This document shows positions 43,049-51,054 of a DNA stretch of 64,000 nucleotides, one piece after another. Numbering within the stretch: the stretch's first letter is position 1; every line of letters begins with the position of its first letter. Source of the stretch: Hamadaea sp. Its GTDB lineage: Bacteria; Actinomycetota; Actinomycetes; Mycobacteriales; Micromonosporaceae. The translations under genes were made by a program, and so were the position numbers. Below the pieces are notes generated by a model. It saw only the letters and a program-made list of their open reading frames with translations, ran no database searches and had not been told where the DNA came from. The stretch lies in contig NZ_JABFVK010000097.1 of the NCBI RefSeq assembly GCF_013362815.1, positions 29,383 to 93,382 of the forward strand, written 5' to 3'.

Positions 43049-44811
43049 CGGTGCTTCTCCAGGGTCGGTATCCAGATCCGCATGGCGTGCGGGCCGCGAT
43101 TGGCCCACGCGTAGTACGGGATGAGCGTCAGGTGGTCGCTGCGCAACACCGTCACGCCGCCAAGCAGGTCGGGCCGTGGTTCGGCGCTGATCGGCGCGGC
43201 CGGGTCGATCCGCAGGTCCTCCAGCACCGCGTCCGGGTGTTCGGGCTGCTCCAGCGCGTACACCAGGGGTCCGCGCGCCACCGCCAGGCAGCCGCGCGTC
43301 GCGTCCACCCGCTCGTCGGGCTCGATCAGCCTCGGCGTCAGGTCCAGCTCCAGCACGACCTGGTCGCCCGGCCGGAAGACCCGCGAGGTCCGCGAATATT
43401 CACCACCATGTGGTATGCGGAAAGCCAGGTCGACGGGGTGTGTCGGAGCCTCCAGCACCGTCACGACGACGCGCCCGTCCCAGGGGTATGCCGTATCGAC
43501 GTCGACCGCGAAGTCCCCGGATCGGAGGGTGCCCTGGGCGTACTGGTGGATCTGGAGACTGTCTTCGGTCCCCGTCGCGACATACCCCGGCAGGCTGGCG
43601 AGCGTACGCATGACGTTGGGCGGGCAGCAGGCGCAGTTGAACCACGGCCGGCGGCCGTTGGCGGGGGAGCGTTGCACGTCGGCGCGTGCCCCCGTCCGCC
43701 GGTGCAACGTGTTGACGTAGAAGTACTCGGGCTCGGTCAGCGACACTGCTGGGAGCACCGCGTTGTAGAGGATGCGTTCCATCTGGTCGGCGTACCGGGG
43801 GTCGCCGGTGGCCAGCAGCAGCCGCCAGGCCCACTGGAAGACGCCGATGGCCGCGCAGGTCTCGGCGTACGCCCGGTCGGGCGGCAGTTCGTAGTCGTCG
43901 CCGAACGCCTCGCCGTCCCATCGCGATCCGACGCCTCCGGTGACGTGCTGCCGGCGAGCGCTCATCGCGTCGAACAACCGGCGTACGGCGGCGAGCAGTT
44001 CGGCGTCACCGGACTCGATGGCGACGTCGGTCGCCCCGAGGGCGAAGTAGACCGCCCGGACGGCGTGACCCTCCAAACGGGACGCTTCCCGGATCGGTAC
44101 GCGGTCGGCGTAGTGAGCCGGGTCGGCGAAGTGCGACGGGTCGAAGCCCGGTTTGGTGGCCCGGCCGTGCCCGCGCGCGTCGACGAAGTATGCCGCCAGG
44201 TCGAGATAGCGCCGTTCGCCGGTCTCCCGGAACAGCTCGACGAGGGCGGTCTCGATCCCGGGATGCCCCTCCAGCTCGTTGCGCTTCCCGGGACCGAACG
44301 TGTCGGCCAGGTGGTCGGCGAAGCGTACGCCGACGTAGAGGAGCGTGCGATCGCCGGTGGCCCGGGCCGCCGCCACGGCCGCCTGGAACAGGTGACCCGC
44401 GTTGTACAGCTCGTGGCTCAGCCAGAGCTGGGTGTACCGGGGTTCGCCGCGCAGCCGCATCACGGAGTTGAGGTAGCCGTCGCTCTCCTGGGCCGCCGCC
44501 ACCGTCGCGGTCAGCTCGCGAAGGTGGCTCAGCAGCCCCGGATCTTCGCTGCGGGCGTACTCCCAGGCGGCGGCCTCCATCCACTTGTAGACGTCGGAAT
44601 CCCAGAAGACCGCACCACGCGCCGCGCCGGTCTGTTCCCCGGCGGCGATCCGGAGGTTGCCGATGTTCCCGGCCTCGATCAGGCGCTCCCGGCCGACCGG
44701 GATCGCCGCCGAGTTGGCGGCGATCCGGTCGGCCCAGAACCCGCCGGTGATCCGGCTGTCCGCCAAGCCCAGGGGATGCAACGTCACCCCCGTCGTCGGT
44801 GCGGCGATCAC
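43045..44811 (-). CDS. GH127 family beta-L-arabinofuranosidase
   Basis: A 588-residue glycoside hydrolase of the DUF1680/GH127 group. The (alpha/alpha)6 barrel carries the features of HypBA1: an acidic-Cys pair in RAYAETCAAIGVFQWAW and the cysteine cluster FNCACCPPNVMR, which bind zinc and supply the nucleophilic cysteine. A C-terminal beta domain follows. The known activity is release of beta-L-arabinofuranose from plant glycoproteins. There is no signal peptide, so the substrate would be imported. The GTG at 44811 overlaps the stop of the sialidase-like gene (GTGA), which decides the start. Confidence 0.9.
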   Translation of the reverse strand: MIAAPTTGVTLHPLGLADSRITGGFWADRIAANSAAIPVGRERLIEAGNIGNLRIAAGEQTGAARGAVFWDSDVYKWMEAAAWEYARSEDPGLLSHLRELTATVAAAQESDGYLNSVMRLRGEPRYTQLWLSHELYNAGHLFQAAVAAARATGDRTLLYVGVRFADHLADTFGPGKRNELEGHPGIETALVELFRETGERRYLDLAAYFVDARGHGRATKPGFDPSHFADPAHYADRVPIREASRLEGHAVRAVYFALGATDVAIESGDAELLAAVRRLFDAMSARRQHVTGGVGSRWDGEAFGDDYELPPDRAYAETCAAIGVFQWAWRLLLATGDPRYADQMERILYNAVLPAVSLTEPEYFYVNTLHRRTGARADVQRSPANGRRPWFNCACCPPNVMRTLASLPGYVATGTEDSLQIHQYAQGTLRSGDFAVDVDTAYPWDGRVVVTVLEAPTHPVDLAFRIPHGGEYSRTSRVFRPGDQVVLELDLTPRLIEPDERVDATRGCLAVARGPLVYALEQPEHPDAVLEDLRIDPAAPISAEPRPDLLGGVTVLRSDHLTLIPYYAWANRGPHAMRIWIPTLEKHR

Positions 44812-46925
44812 GCGGGAGCCTGCCGCCGGAACCGTACGCCGTCGGCGATCACCACGCCGTCGGCCGCGTCGGTCAGCTCCACGTAACCGTCGAGGCCGGC
44901 CCGGAACGGGAAGGTGCCCAGCGAGACCCATTCGCCCATGCGTGCGTCGGCGACTCCGTGGAGCTTCTGGTTGACGGCCATGGTGGACGCGCCCTCCGCG
45001 TGATGAACCGTGTAGGGCGCGTTACTCGCCCGGTTCGGGTCCGCGGCGTACGAGATGAGCACCTCGTAGCGATCGTCCCCGGGAAGCGCGGGCCGCCAGC
45101 GGGCGCTGTTGGCCCCGGTGCCCTTCGCGTGGGTGAGGTAGTTGAAGCCGTAGTAGCCGAAGACGCCGCGGCTGCTCGGCCAGGTGCCGGTGGTCGCGAA
45201 GCCGAGGCCGCCGTTGTCGACGGCGAAGTCCTCGCGGACGTCGGGCGCGTGCGTGGCCGCGACCAGGCTGAGCTGGTCGAGCGAGACGGCTGTGCCGCCA
45301 CCGCGGCCGGGACCGGCGAGCGTGAACCGGATCGTGTGCCGCCCCGCGCCCAGCCGGCCGGTACGCAAAAGCGCAGTGTCATAACCGTCTCCGCGATAAG
45401 ACGTGAGATCCAGTGTGGACGTACGCGGCGTCTCTCCGTCCACGGTGACGGTGATCAGCCCGCCGTCGGCGGACCGGAAGTACCGCAGCCACAGCTCGTA
45501 GTCGCCGCCCGGAGCCACCGTGAACGGGTACTCGACGTAGTCGCCGACGGCCGACGGAGTCCACGCCGCGCGGGAACCGTCCCGGGCGGTCGCCTCCTCG
45601 ACGACAGTGAGCGTGCCACCGGAGACGGTCGCGTGCTTGGCGGTCTTGCCCAAGTCCTGCGTTAGCTTCTCGGTGACTTCCGTTCCGGTGGCGAGAGTGT
45701 CGCGCCCCTGGGTGAGCCATTCGAGGTTGAACCGGGCGAGCGCGACCCGGCGGGGGCTGCCGTCGAGGTCGCCGTCGCAGCCGTAGAGCAGCACGATCGT
45801 GCCGTCGGACAGCCGCGCGAGGTCGGAGTAGAACGCCCGGATCGGGCTGAGCGACCGGCTGTAGCGGAACGACTGGCCCTCGTCGTAGCTGACCGCGACC
45901 GTCATGTTCCACCGCATCGGCGAGTCGGGGAAGCTGAACAGCATCCGGTTCGGCTCCGGGCTGTGCGGTCCGCCGGTGTAGCGGATCAGGCTCGTGTCAC
46001 AGCCGTTGAACAGCCCGGCGTTGAAGTCCATCCGAGGCTTCGACCAGGTCACGCCGCCATCGTGGCTGACCGCGATCGCCCGTGGCCAGTCGTTGCCGGA
46101 ACCAGGCCGGGTGTTCATGACGACCGCGCCATCGGCCCGTTGCACGAGCCGGGCCTCGCCCGCGACCGGCAGCCCGGCCTCCATCGGGATCTCGCCCCCG
46201 GCCAGCCAGGTACGCCCATGGTCGTCGCTGTAGATCGTCGACGCGCCATAGTTCCGGTCGGCCGTGGGTACGCCGGTGATGACCGTCCGGTGCGAGCAGG
46301 ACAGGATGAGCCGCCCGGAGTCGAGCTGGATGCCGTGGCCGGGACCGGGACCGTGCATCGCCCAGTTGTACGGGAAGTGGTCGAACAGTCCGGCGAGGCT
46401 GCGGCGTTCGCTCCACGTCTGCCCGCCGTCCGTGCTCGACACGACGTACACCGTGCTGGAGTCGGCCGAACAACTCGTGTTCTCCGGCAGCTGCTCGCAG
46501 AGGTTGTGGAAGAGGAACACCTCGCCGGTGATCCGGTCGACGACGAACGTCGGGTTCGCCCAGATCTGACCGTCGACCGACTGCTCGACGACCTGGGTGG
46601 GACTCCAGGTCCGGCCGCCGTCGGCGCTGCGGCGTACGAGGATGTCGTGCGGTCCGGCGTCACAGGTCTCGTGGCGGCCCTCGGTGCAGGCCAGGATCGT
46701 GTCGTCGGGCAGGACGGCCAGGGCGTGCACGTGATAGCTCGACAGCCCGTCGACGGTGTTGTCCCACAGTGTCGTCTCGGTGAAGAACGGCTCCTGCGAT
46801 TCGGCGGTCGTTTCGAGAGTGCCGTCGGCTGCGGTGGCGGGTCCGGTCGTGAGGGGCAGGGCGAGCGCGGAAGCGCCGGCGACGGCGCCGAGGGTGAACG
46901 CTCGCCGGCTGATCCGGTGGGACAT
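44808..46925 (-). CDS. Tat-exported sialidase-fold protein with C-terminal carbohydrate-binding and golvesin-like domains
   Basis: A 705-residue secreted protein. The N-terminus has a twin-arginine signal (SRRAFTLGAV then a hydrophobic core and ATAA). A six-bladed propeller follows (about 45-400) with Asp boxes SADGGRTWSP, STDGGQTWSE, SDDHGRTWLA and SHDGGVTWSK. The catalytic-type Tyr is kept in FYSDLARLSDG, but the N-terminal RIP arginine is replaced (YHVHALAV) and the usual LLYE glutamate is glycine (LLYGCD). Residues about 420-550 resemble a carbohydrate-binding module; the end (about 555-705; DNGGLGFATTGTWP, YEVLISYAADPN) resembles a golvesin C-terminal domain. Substrate may not be sialic acid. 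Confidence 0.85.
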   Translation of the reverse strand: MSHRISRRAFTLGAVAGASALALPLTTGPATAADGTLETTAESQEPFFTETTLWDNTVDGLSSYHVHALAVLPDDTILACTEGRHETCDAGPHDILVRRSADGGRTWSPTQVVEQSVDGQIWANPTFVVDRITGEVFLFHNLCEQLPENTSCSADSSTVYVVSSTDGGQTWSERRSLAGLFDHFPYNWAMHGPGPGHGIQLDSGRLILSCSHRTVITGVPTADRNYGASTIYSDDHGRTWLAGGEIPMEAGLPVAGEARLVQRADGAVVMNTRPGSGNDWPRAIAVSHDGGVTWSKPRMDFNAGLFNGCDTSLIRYTGGPHSPEPNRMLFSFPDSPMRWNMTVAVSYDEGQSFRYSRSLSPIRAFYSDLARLSDGTIVLLYGCDGDLDGSPRRVALARFNLEWLTQGRDTLATGTEVTEKLTQDLGKTAKHATVSGGTLTVVEEATARDGSRAAWTPSAVGDYVEYPFTVAPGGDYELWLRYFRSADGGLITVTVDGETPRTSTLDLTSYRGDGYDTALLRTGRLGAGRHTIRFTLAGPGRGGGTAVSLDQLSLVAATHAPDVREDFAVDNGGLGFATTGTWPSSRGVFGYYGFNYLTHAKGTGANSARWRPALPGDDRYEVLISYAADPNRASNAPYTVHHAEGASTMAVNQKLHGVADARMGEWVSLGTFPFRAGLDGYVELTDAADGVVIADGVRFRRQAPA

Positions 46926-46963
46926 GCGGCTCTCCTTGGCTGGTCGGTATTCGGCAGGGGGAG

Positions 46964-47926
46964 TCAGGCCGGGCGCAGGACGTCGCCGAGCCCGTCGAGG
47001 GCGGTACGCAACGCCGAGAGCTCGGCGTCGGTGCATGGCTGGAACGGTTCGGCGGCTGTCGCGGGAGCCAGCCCGAGCAGGTGCAACGCGGTCTTCATGA
47101 CGACGACGCCGCTCGCGCCGGGCCGGATCGCGAAGAGGGCGGCCAGCCGGTCGACGTCGTGCTGGAGCTTGGTGGCGGTTTCGTGGTCGCCGTTCCTTCC
47201 GGCGTGGAACAGGTCCACGCACAGGGCGGGGGCGAGCATGCCGACGCCGGGCACGGTGCCGGATGCGCCGAGCCGGAGGGCGATGTCGAGCTGGCGTTCG
47301 ACGCCTTGGGCGACGCCGAAGCCGGGTCGTTCGGCGGCCAGGTCGCAGAGCCGGGCGAACTGCGACGCGTCGCCGGAGTTGTCCTTCAGCCCGGCGATCC
47401 CGGGTTCGTCGAGCAGACGGCGTACGAGGCTGACCGGAACCGGGTTCCCGGTGTACGCAGGGCTGTTGTAGACCACGACCGGGCGGCCGAGCGCGGCCAC
47501 CGCCTGGAAATGCGCCAGCAGCTCCCGTTCGGTGTGCTTGAAGTAGAACGGGGCCAGCACCACCACCGCGTCGAGGTCGACGCCGTCCAGCAGTTCCACG
47601 CGATCGCGGGTCTCCCGGGTGCCGGGACCGGTCGCGGCCACCATCACGGTCGCGTCCGCGCCGGCGAGGACCCGCCAGCGCGTGGTCACCTCGGTGGCGT
47701 ACCGCCGGACGTCGTCGCCGGACAGGAGCGGGCCTTCGCCGTTCGTCCCCGCGAGGAGCAGGGACGTGACACCGCCGGCCGCCAGGTGCGTGAGCAACGG
47801 GTCGATCGCCTCGGCAGCCGGCCGCCCGTGCGGGTCGAGCGCGGTGATCAGCGGAATGACCGTGCCGCTGACCAGCGGTTTTCCGGCACCTTCGGTGGCC
47901 GCTCGGCCGTTTTGCCTGGTAGACAT
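46964..47926 (-). CDS. DapA/NanA family aldolase (lyase or dehydratase)
   Basis: A 320-residue class I aldolase. Schiff-base Lys181 lies in GLKDNSGD, the tyrosine Tyr153 in VVYNSPAYTGNP, and the substrate carboxylate loop is AGTNGEG (about 59-65). Members cleave N-acetylneuraminate, 2-keto-3-deoxy acids, or dehydrate them. No nanE, nanK or nagB gene is present, so a complete sialate route is not encoded here. GGAGGT precedes the ATG. It is the first gene of the leftward operon. Confidence 0.88.
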   Translation of the reverse strand: MSTRQNGRAATEGAGKPLVSGTVIPLITALDPHGRPAAEAIDPLLTHLAAGGVTSLLLAGTNGEGPLLSGDDVRRYATEVTTRWRVLAGADATVMVAATGPGTRETRDRVELLDGVDLDAVVVLAPFYFKHTERELLAHFQAVAALGRPVVVYNSPAYTGNPVPVSLVRRLLDEPGIAGLKDNSGDASQFARLCDLAAERPGFGVAQGVERQLDIALRLGASGTVPGVGMLAPALCVDLFHAGRNGDHETATKLQHDVDRLAALFAIRPGASGVVVMKTALHLLGLAPATAAEPFQPCTDAELSALRTALDGLGDVLRPA

Positions 47927-47982
47927 GGGACCTCCTGGGCGAGTGCTTCCGGACGGTACCGGCGATCGGAGCCGGACGCCAG

Positions 47983-48070
47983 ACGCTAATAGGTATTAGT
48001 ATTTCGCGCCCGTCTTTCGAGATCGCGTTCTGGATCACCCCTTGACATCCCGTCTTAGCCGGTGTGAAAC
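47983..48070. promoter_or_regulatory. Divergent control region of the glycan island
   Basis: Rightward, TTGACA (48042-48047) is followed after 17 bases by TGAAAC (48065-48070). Leftward, TAGCGT (47988-47983) could be the -10 of the lyase operon. The perfect inverted repeat CTAATA-GG-TATTAG (47986-47999) overlaps that -10 and is a candidate operator for the LacI repressor encoded at 48125. The repeat lacks the central CG common in LacI operators, so the assignment is tentative. Confidence 0.55.
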
Positions 48071-48124
48071 TTTGCGACCACCGAACACCCCCGTTTAGTA
48101 GGGCGCATTAGCAGGAGGCACACA

Positions 48125-49207
48125 GTGTCCCGAAGCCCCGTTCCTCGCGGCCCCGCCCGGCGACCCACCCAGGCCGACATCGCGCGGCTGGCCGGCGTCA
48201 GCCAGGCGACCGTCTCGCTCGTGCTGAACGAGCGCGAGTCCGAGGTACGCATCAGCCCGGCGACCCGGGACCGGGTGCTGGCCGCCATGCGCGAATGGGG
48301 TTACGTGGCCAATCCGTCGGCGCGGTCGCTCGCCGGTGGGCGTAATCGCATTCTGGGTGTGCACACGTTCGAGCCGGTGTTCCCGACGAAGAGCGCGGAC
48401 TTCTACTTCCCGTTCCTGGTCGGCATCGAGCAGGAGGCCGCCGATCTCGGGCACGACCTGCTGCTGTTCACCAGCGCGGGCGGCGAACGGCAGATCTTCC
48501 GCGACGGATCCAGCCGATTGTCGCTGGCCGACGGCGCGCTCCTGCTGGGCCGCAATCCAAACGTCGAGGAGATCGAGCGGCTGCGCGACTCCGGGTATCC
48601 ATTCGTCTACATCGGACATCGTGAGGTGTCCGGCCCGCCGATCCCGTATGTCGCCGCCGACTACGCCTCCGCCACCCAGCAGCTGACCGAGCGGTTGTTC
48701 GCACTCGGTCACCGGCGCGTCGCGTACGCCCGGATCGGCGACGGCGACGCCCAGCCCAGCCGCGACCGGGAGAAGGGGTTCCGCCGGGCGGCGTCGTCGG
48801 GCGAGACGCGGCGGCTGACCGGTCCGGTGTGGACGCTCGAGTCGGCCGAGGACGTGCCGGGCCTGCTCGCCGAGATCCGCCACGGCGGCATCACGGGGAT
48901 CGTGGCCGAGCAGCAGATCCTGGCTGAGGAGATCCTCGCGTACGCCCGTGGGCAGGGGCTGTCGATCCCGGGCGACCTGAGCGTCGTGGTCCTCGGTGAC
49001 TCGGCCGGAGCCACCCAGACCGGCATGGATTGGACCGGGTTGATCGTGCCCCGGGAAGAGATGGGCCGTCAGGCCACCCGGCTGCTGGTCCAGCTGCTCG
49101 AAGATCGGGCCGACGACGAAGCGGTGACGGGAGCCGGTGCGCCGCACGAAAGCGTCGAGTGCGTGCTTGCCGACGGCGCGACGGTCGGGCCGGTGACGGC
49201 GTCATGA
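48125..49207 (+). CDS. LacI family transcriptional repressor
   Basis: A 360-residue regulator. The helix-turn-helix TQADIARLAGVSQATVSLVLN and hinge NPSARSLAGGRNRILGV lead into a periplasmic-binding-like ligand domain (about 75-345). AGGAGG (48113-48118) fixes the GTG start. The stop overlaps the start of the first permease gene, so repressor and transporter are coupled. It should respond to a sugar or sugar acid released by the island enzymes. Confidence 0.93.
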   Translation: MSRSPVPRGPARRPTQADIARLAGVSQATVSLVLNERESEVRISPATRDRVLAAMREWGYVANPSARSLAGGRNRILGVHTFEPVFPTKSADFYFPFLVGIEQEAADLGHDLLLFTSAGGERQIFRDGSSRLSLADGALLLGRNPNVEEIERLRDSGYPFVYIGHREVSGPPIPYVAADYASATQQLTERLFALGHRRVAYARIGDGDAQPSRDREKGFRRAASSGETRRLTGPVWTLESAEDVPGLLAEIRHGGITGIVAEQQILAEEILAYARGQGLSIPGDLSVVVLGDSAGATQTGMDWTGLIVPREEMGRQATRLLVQLLEDRADDEAVTGAGAPHESVECVLADGATVGPVTAS

Positions 49208-50133
49208 TCCGGCTCATCGTCAAGCGGCTGCTCATCGGCGTACTGGTGATGTGGGGAGCGGCCTCGGTCATCTTCCTCATCGTCCGGGTTGCGCCCGGTG
49301 ACCCGGCCAGCATCATGCTCGGCCCCGACGCCGACAGCGAGCAGATCGCCGACTTGACCGCCCGTCTCGGCCTCGACAAGCCGATGTACGTCCAGTACCT
49401 GAGTTACCTCGGCGACGTCGTGCGGCTGGACTTCGGCGACTCCTACCGGCTCGGCACCGCAGCGATGCCGACCGTGCTGGAGCGGCTGTCCGCCACCGCC
49501 GAGTTGATGCTCGCCTCGACTGCGATCGCCGTGATCGTCGGGCTGACCCTCGGGCTCCTCGCCGGAGCCCGCCCGGGGTCGATCACTGACCGGGTGGTCT
49601 CGGCGATCTCCATCGCGCTGCAGTCGTTCCCGACGTTCTGGGTCGGCATCATGCTGATCCTGATCTTCGCCCAGGCGCTGAGAATCCTGCCGAGCGCGGG
49701 TGCGGGCTCACCGCTGCATCTGATCCTTCCGGCGGTCACGCTCGCCCTGCCGTTCACCGCGGTGGTCGCCCGCCTGACCCGCACCAACGTCGCCGAGACG
49801 ATGCGCGAGGCGTACATCCAGACGGCGAGATCGAAGGGGCTGTCCGAGCGGCAGGTCCTCCTCGGTCATGCGCTGCGCAACTCGCTCATCCCGGTCGTCA
49901 CCGTCGTCGGCCTGCACATGGGCGGGCTGATGGGCGGGGCGGTCGTCGTCGAGAACGTCTTCGCCTGGCCCGGCACGGGTTCGCTCATCGTGGACGCCGT
50001 CTCCAACCGGGACTACGGCCTGGTCCAGGCGGCGACCTTCCTCATCGCGGGCATCGTCATGGTGTTCAACCTCGTGACCGACCTCGTCTACTCCCAGCTC
50101 GACCCGCGCATCCGCCTGGACGGTGCGTCATGA
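49204..50133 (+). CDS. Dpp/Opp-type ABC permease (DppB-like)
   Basis: A 309-residue inner-membrane permease of the peptide/nickel importer family. Six helices are predicted, the first at about 10-30, followed by the PGDPASIMLGPDAD loop typical of DppB, and the EAA motif NVAETMREAYIQTARSKGLSERQVLLGHALRNSLIP that docks with the ATPases. Some members import oligosaccharides. It overlaps both neighbours by four bases. Confidence 0.92.
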   Translation: MIRLIVKRLLIGVLVMWGAASVIFLIVRVAPGDPASIMLGPDADSEQIADLTARLGLDKPMYVQYLSYLGDVVRLDFGDSYRLGTAAMPTVLERLSATAELMLASTAIAVIVGLTLGLLAGARPGSITDRVVSAISIALQSFPTFWVGIMLILIFAQALRILPSAGAGSPLHLILPAVTLALPFTAVVARLTRTNVAETMREAYIQTARSKGLSERQVLLGHALRNSLIPVVTVVGLHMGGLMGGAVVVENVFAWPGTGSLIVDAVSNRDYGLVQAATFLIAGIVMVFNLVTDLVYSQLDPRIRLDGAS

Positions 50134-51014
50134 CGGCGACGCTGGAGAAGTCCCCGGCGAAGGCCGGGCCCACCGCACGGAAGCGGCCCGGCCGGCGCTG
50201 GACCCGTTGGATCCCGTACGCCATCCTCGCCCTCTACGCCCTGACCGGCGGCATCGGCCCGCTGCTCATCGACTACAACCCGGTCTACACGTCGTTGCCG
50301 GACCGCCTGCTCGCGCCGGGGTCGCCCGTGTCCTCCGGGGCGACCGCCTGGCTCGGCACCGACGGCACCGGCCGGGACGTGCTGGCTCAGGTCGTCTACG
50401 GCGCGCGTACCTCCGTCCTGATCGGACTCGCGACCGTCGTGGTGTCCTGTGTGGTCGGTGTTGCGATCGGTACGTTGGCCGGCTACTTCCGGGGCTGGCC
50501 GGACATGATCCTCGCCCGGGGCATCGACATCCTGCTGGCCTTCCCGGCGATCCTGCTGACGATCGTCATCGCCGGGGCATTCGAGCGCAGCGTGCTCGTC
50601 GTGGTCGTCGCGCTGTCGGCCACAGCGTGGATCTCGTTCGCCCGGGTCACCCGGGGCGTGGCCTTGTCCATCCGGGAACGGGCCTGGGTCGACGCCGCCC
50701 GGGTGCTAGGCGTACGCCCCCTGGCGATCCTGTGGCGGCACGTCGTCCCGTTCACCGCCGGACCCGTCGTCGCGCTCGCGACGCTTGAGTTCGCCCTCGT
50801 CGTCCTGGCCGAGGCCGGGTTGAGCTTCCTGGGCATCGGCCTGCCGAACTCGGCCGTCTCCTGGGGCCAGACCATCGCCAACGGCAAGCAGTACCTGGCG
50901 ACCGCCTGGTGGATCTCGGCGATCCCCGGCGTCGCGCTGTCCCTGCTGATCATCACGATCGGCATCCTCGGGGACCAGCTCACCGCCCGCTACGGACGCG
51001 GGCACGTCCGATGA
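50130..51014 (+). CDS. Dpp/Opp-type ABC permease (DppC-like)
   Basis: A 294-residue partner permease. An N-terminal OppC_N segment (about 25-50) precedes the LGTDGTGRDVLAQVVYGARTS motif and four or five further helices; the EAA loop is REERA-like (IRERAWVDAARVLGVRPLAILWRHVVP). It forms the heterodimeric channel with the preceding product. Confidence 0.92.
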   Translation: MTATLEKSPAKAGPTARKRPGRRWTRWIPYAILALYALTGGIGPLLIDYNPVYTSLPDRLLAPGSPVSSGATAWLGTDGTGRDVLAQVVYGARTSVLIGLATVVVSCVVGVAIGTLAGYFRGWPDMILARGIDILLAFPAILLTIVIAGAFERSVLVVVVALSATAWISFARVTRGVALSIRERAWVDAARVLGVRPLAILWRHVVPFTAGPVVALATLEFALVVLAEAGLSFLGIGLPNSAVSWGQTIANGKQYLATAWWISAIPGVALSLLIITIGILGDQLTARYGRGHVR

Positions 51015-51054
51015 ACCGATCATTCGTCCCCTGCGACATTTCAGGAAGGCATCG

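Noticed and set aside
46964..47926. Calling the lyase N-acetylneuraminate lyase outright
   Set aside because: Family residues do not settle specificity, no other sialate genes are present, and the linked sialidase-fold protein lacks the RIP arginine.
44808..48038. A single 1,076-codon minus-strand frame covering the sialidase-like gene and the lyase region
   Set aside because: The part beyond 46925 is the lyase gene read in another frame and is Arg/Ala-rich without domains. The Tat signal peptide at 46925 marks the true start.
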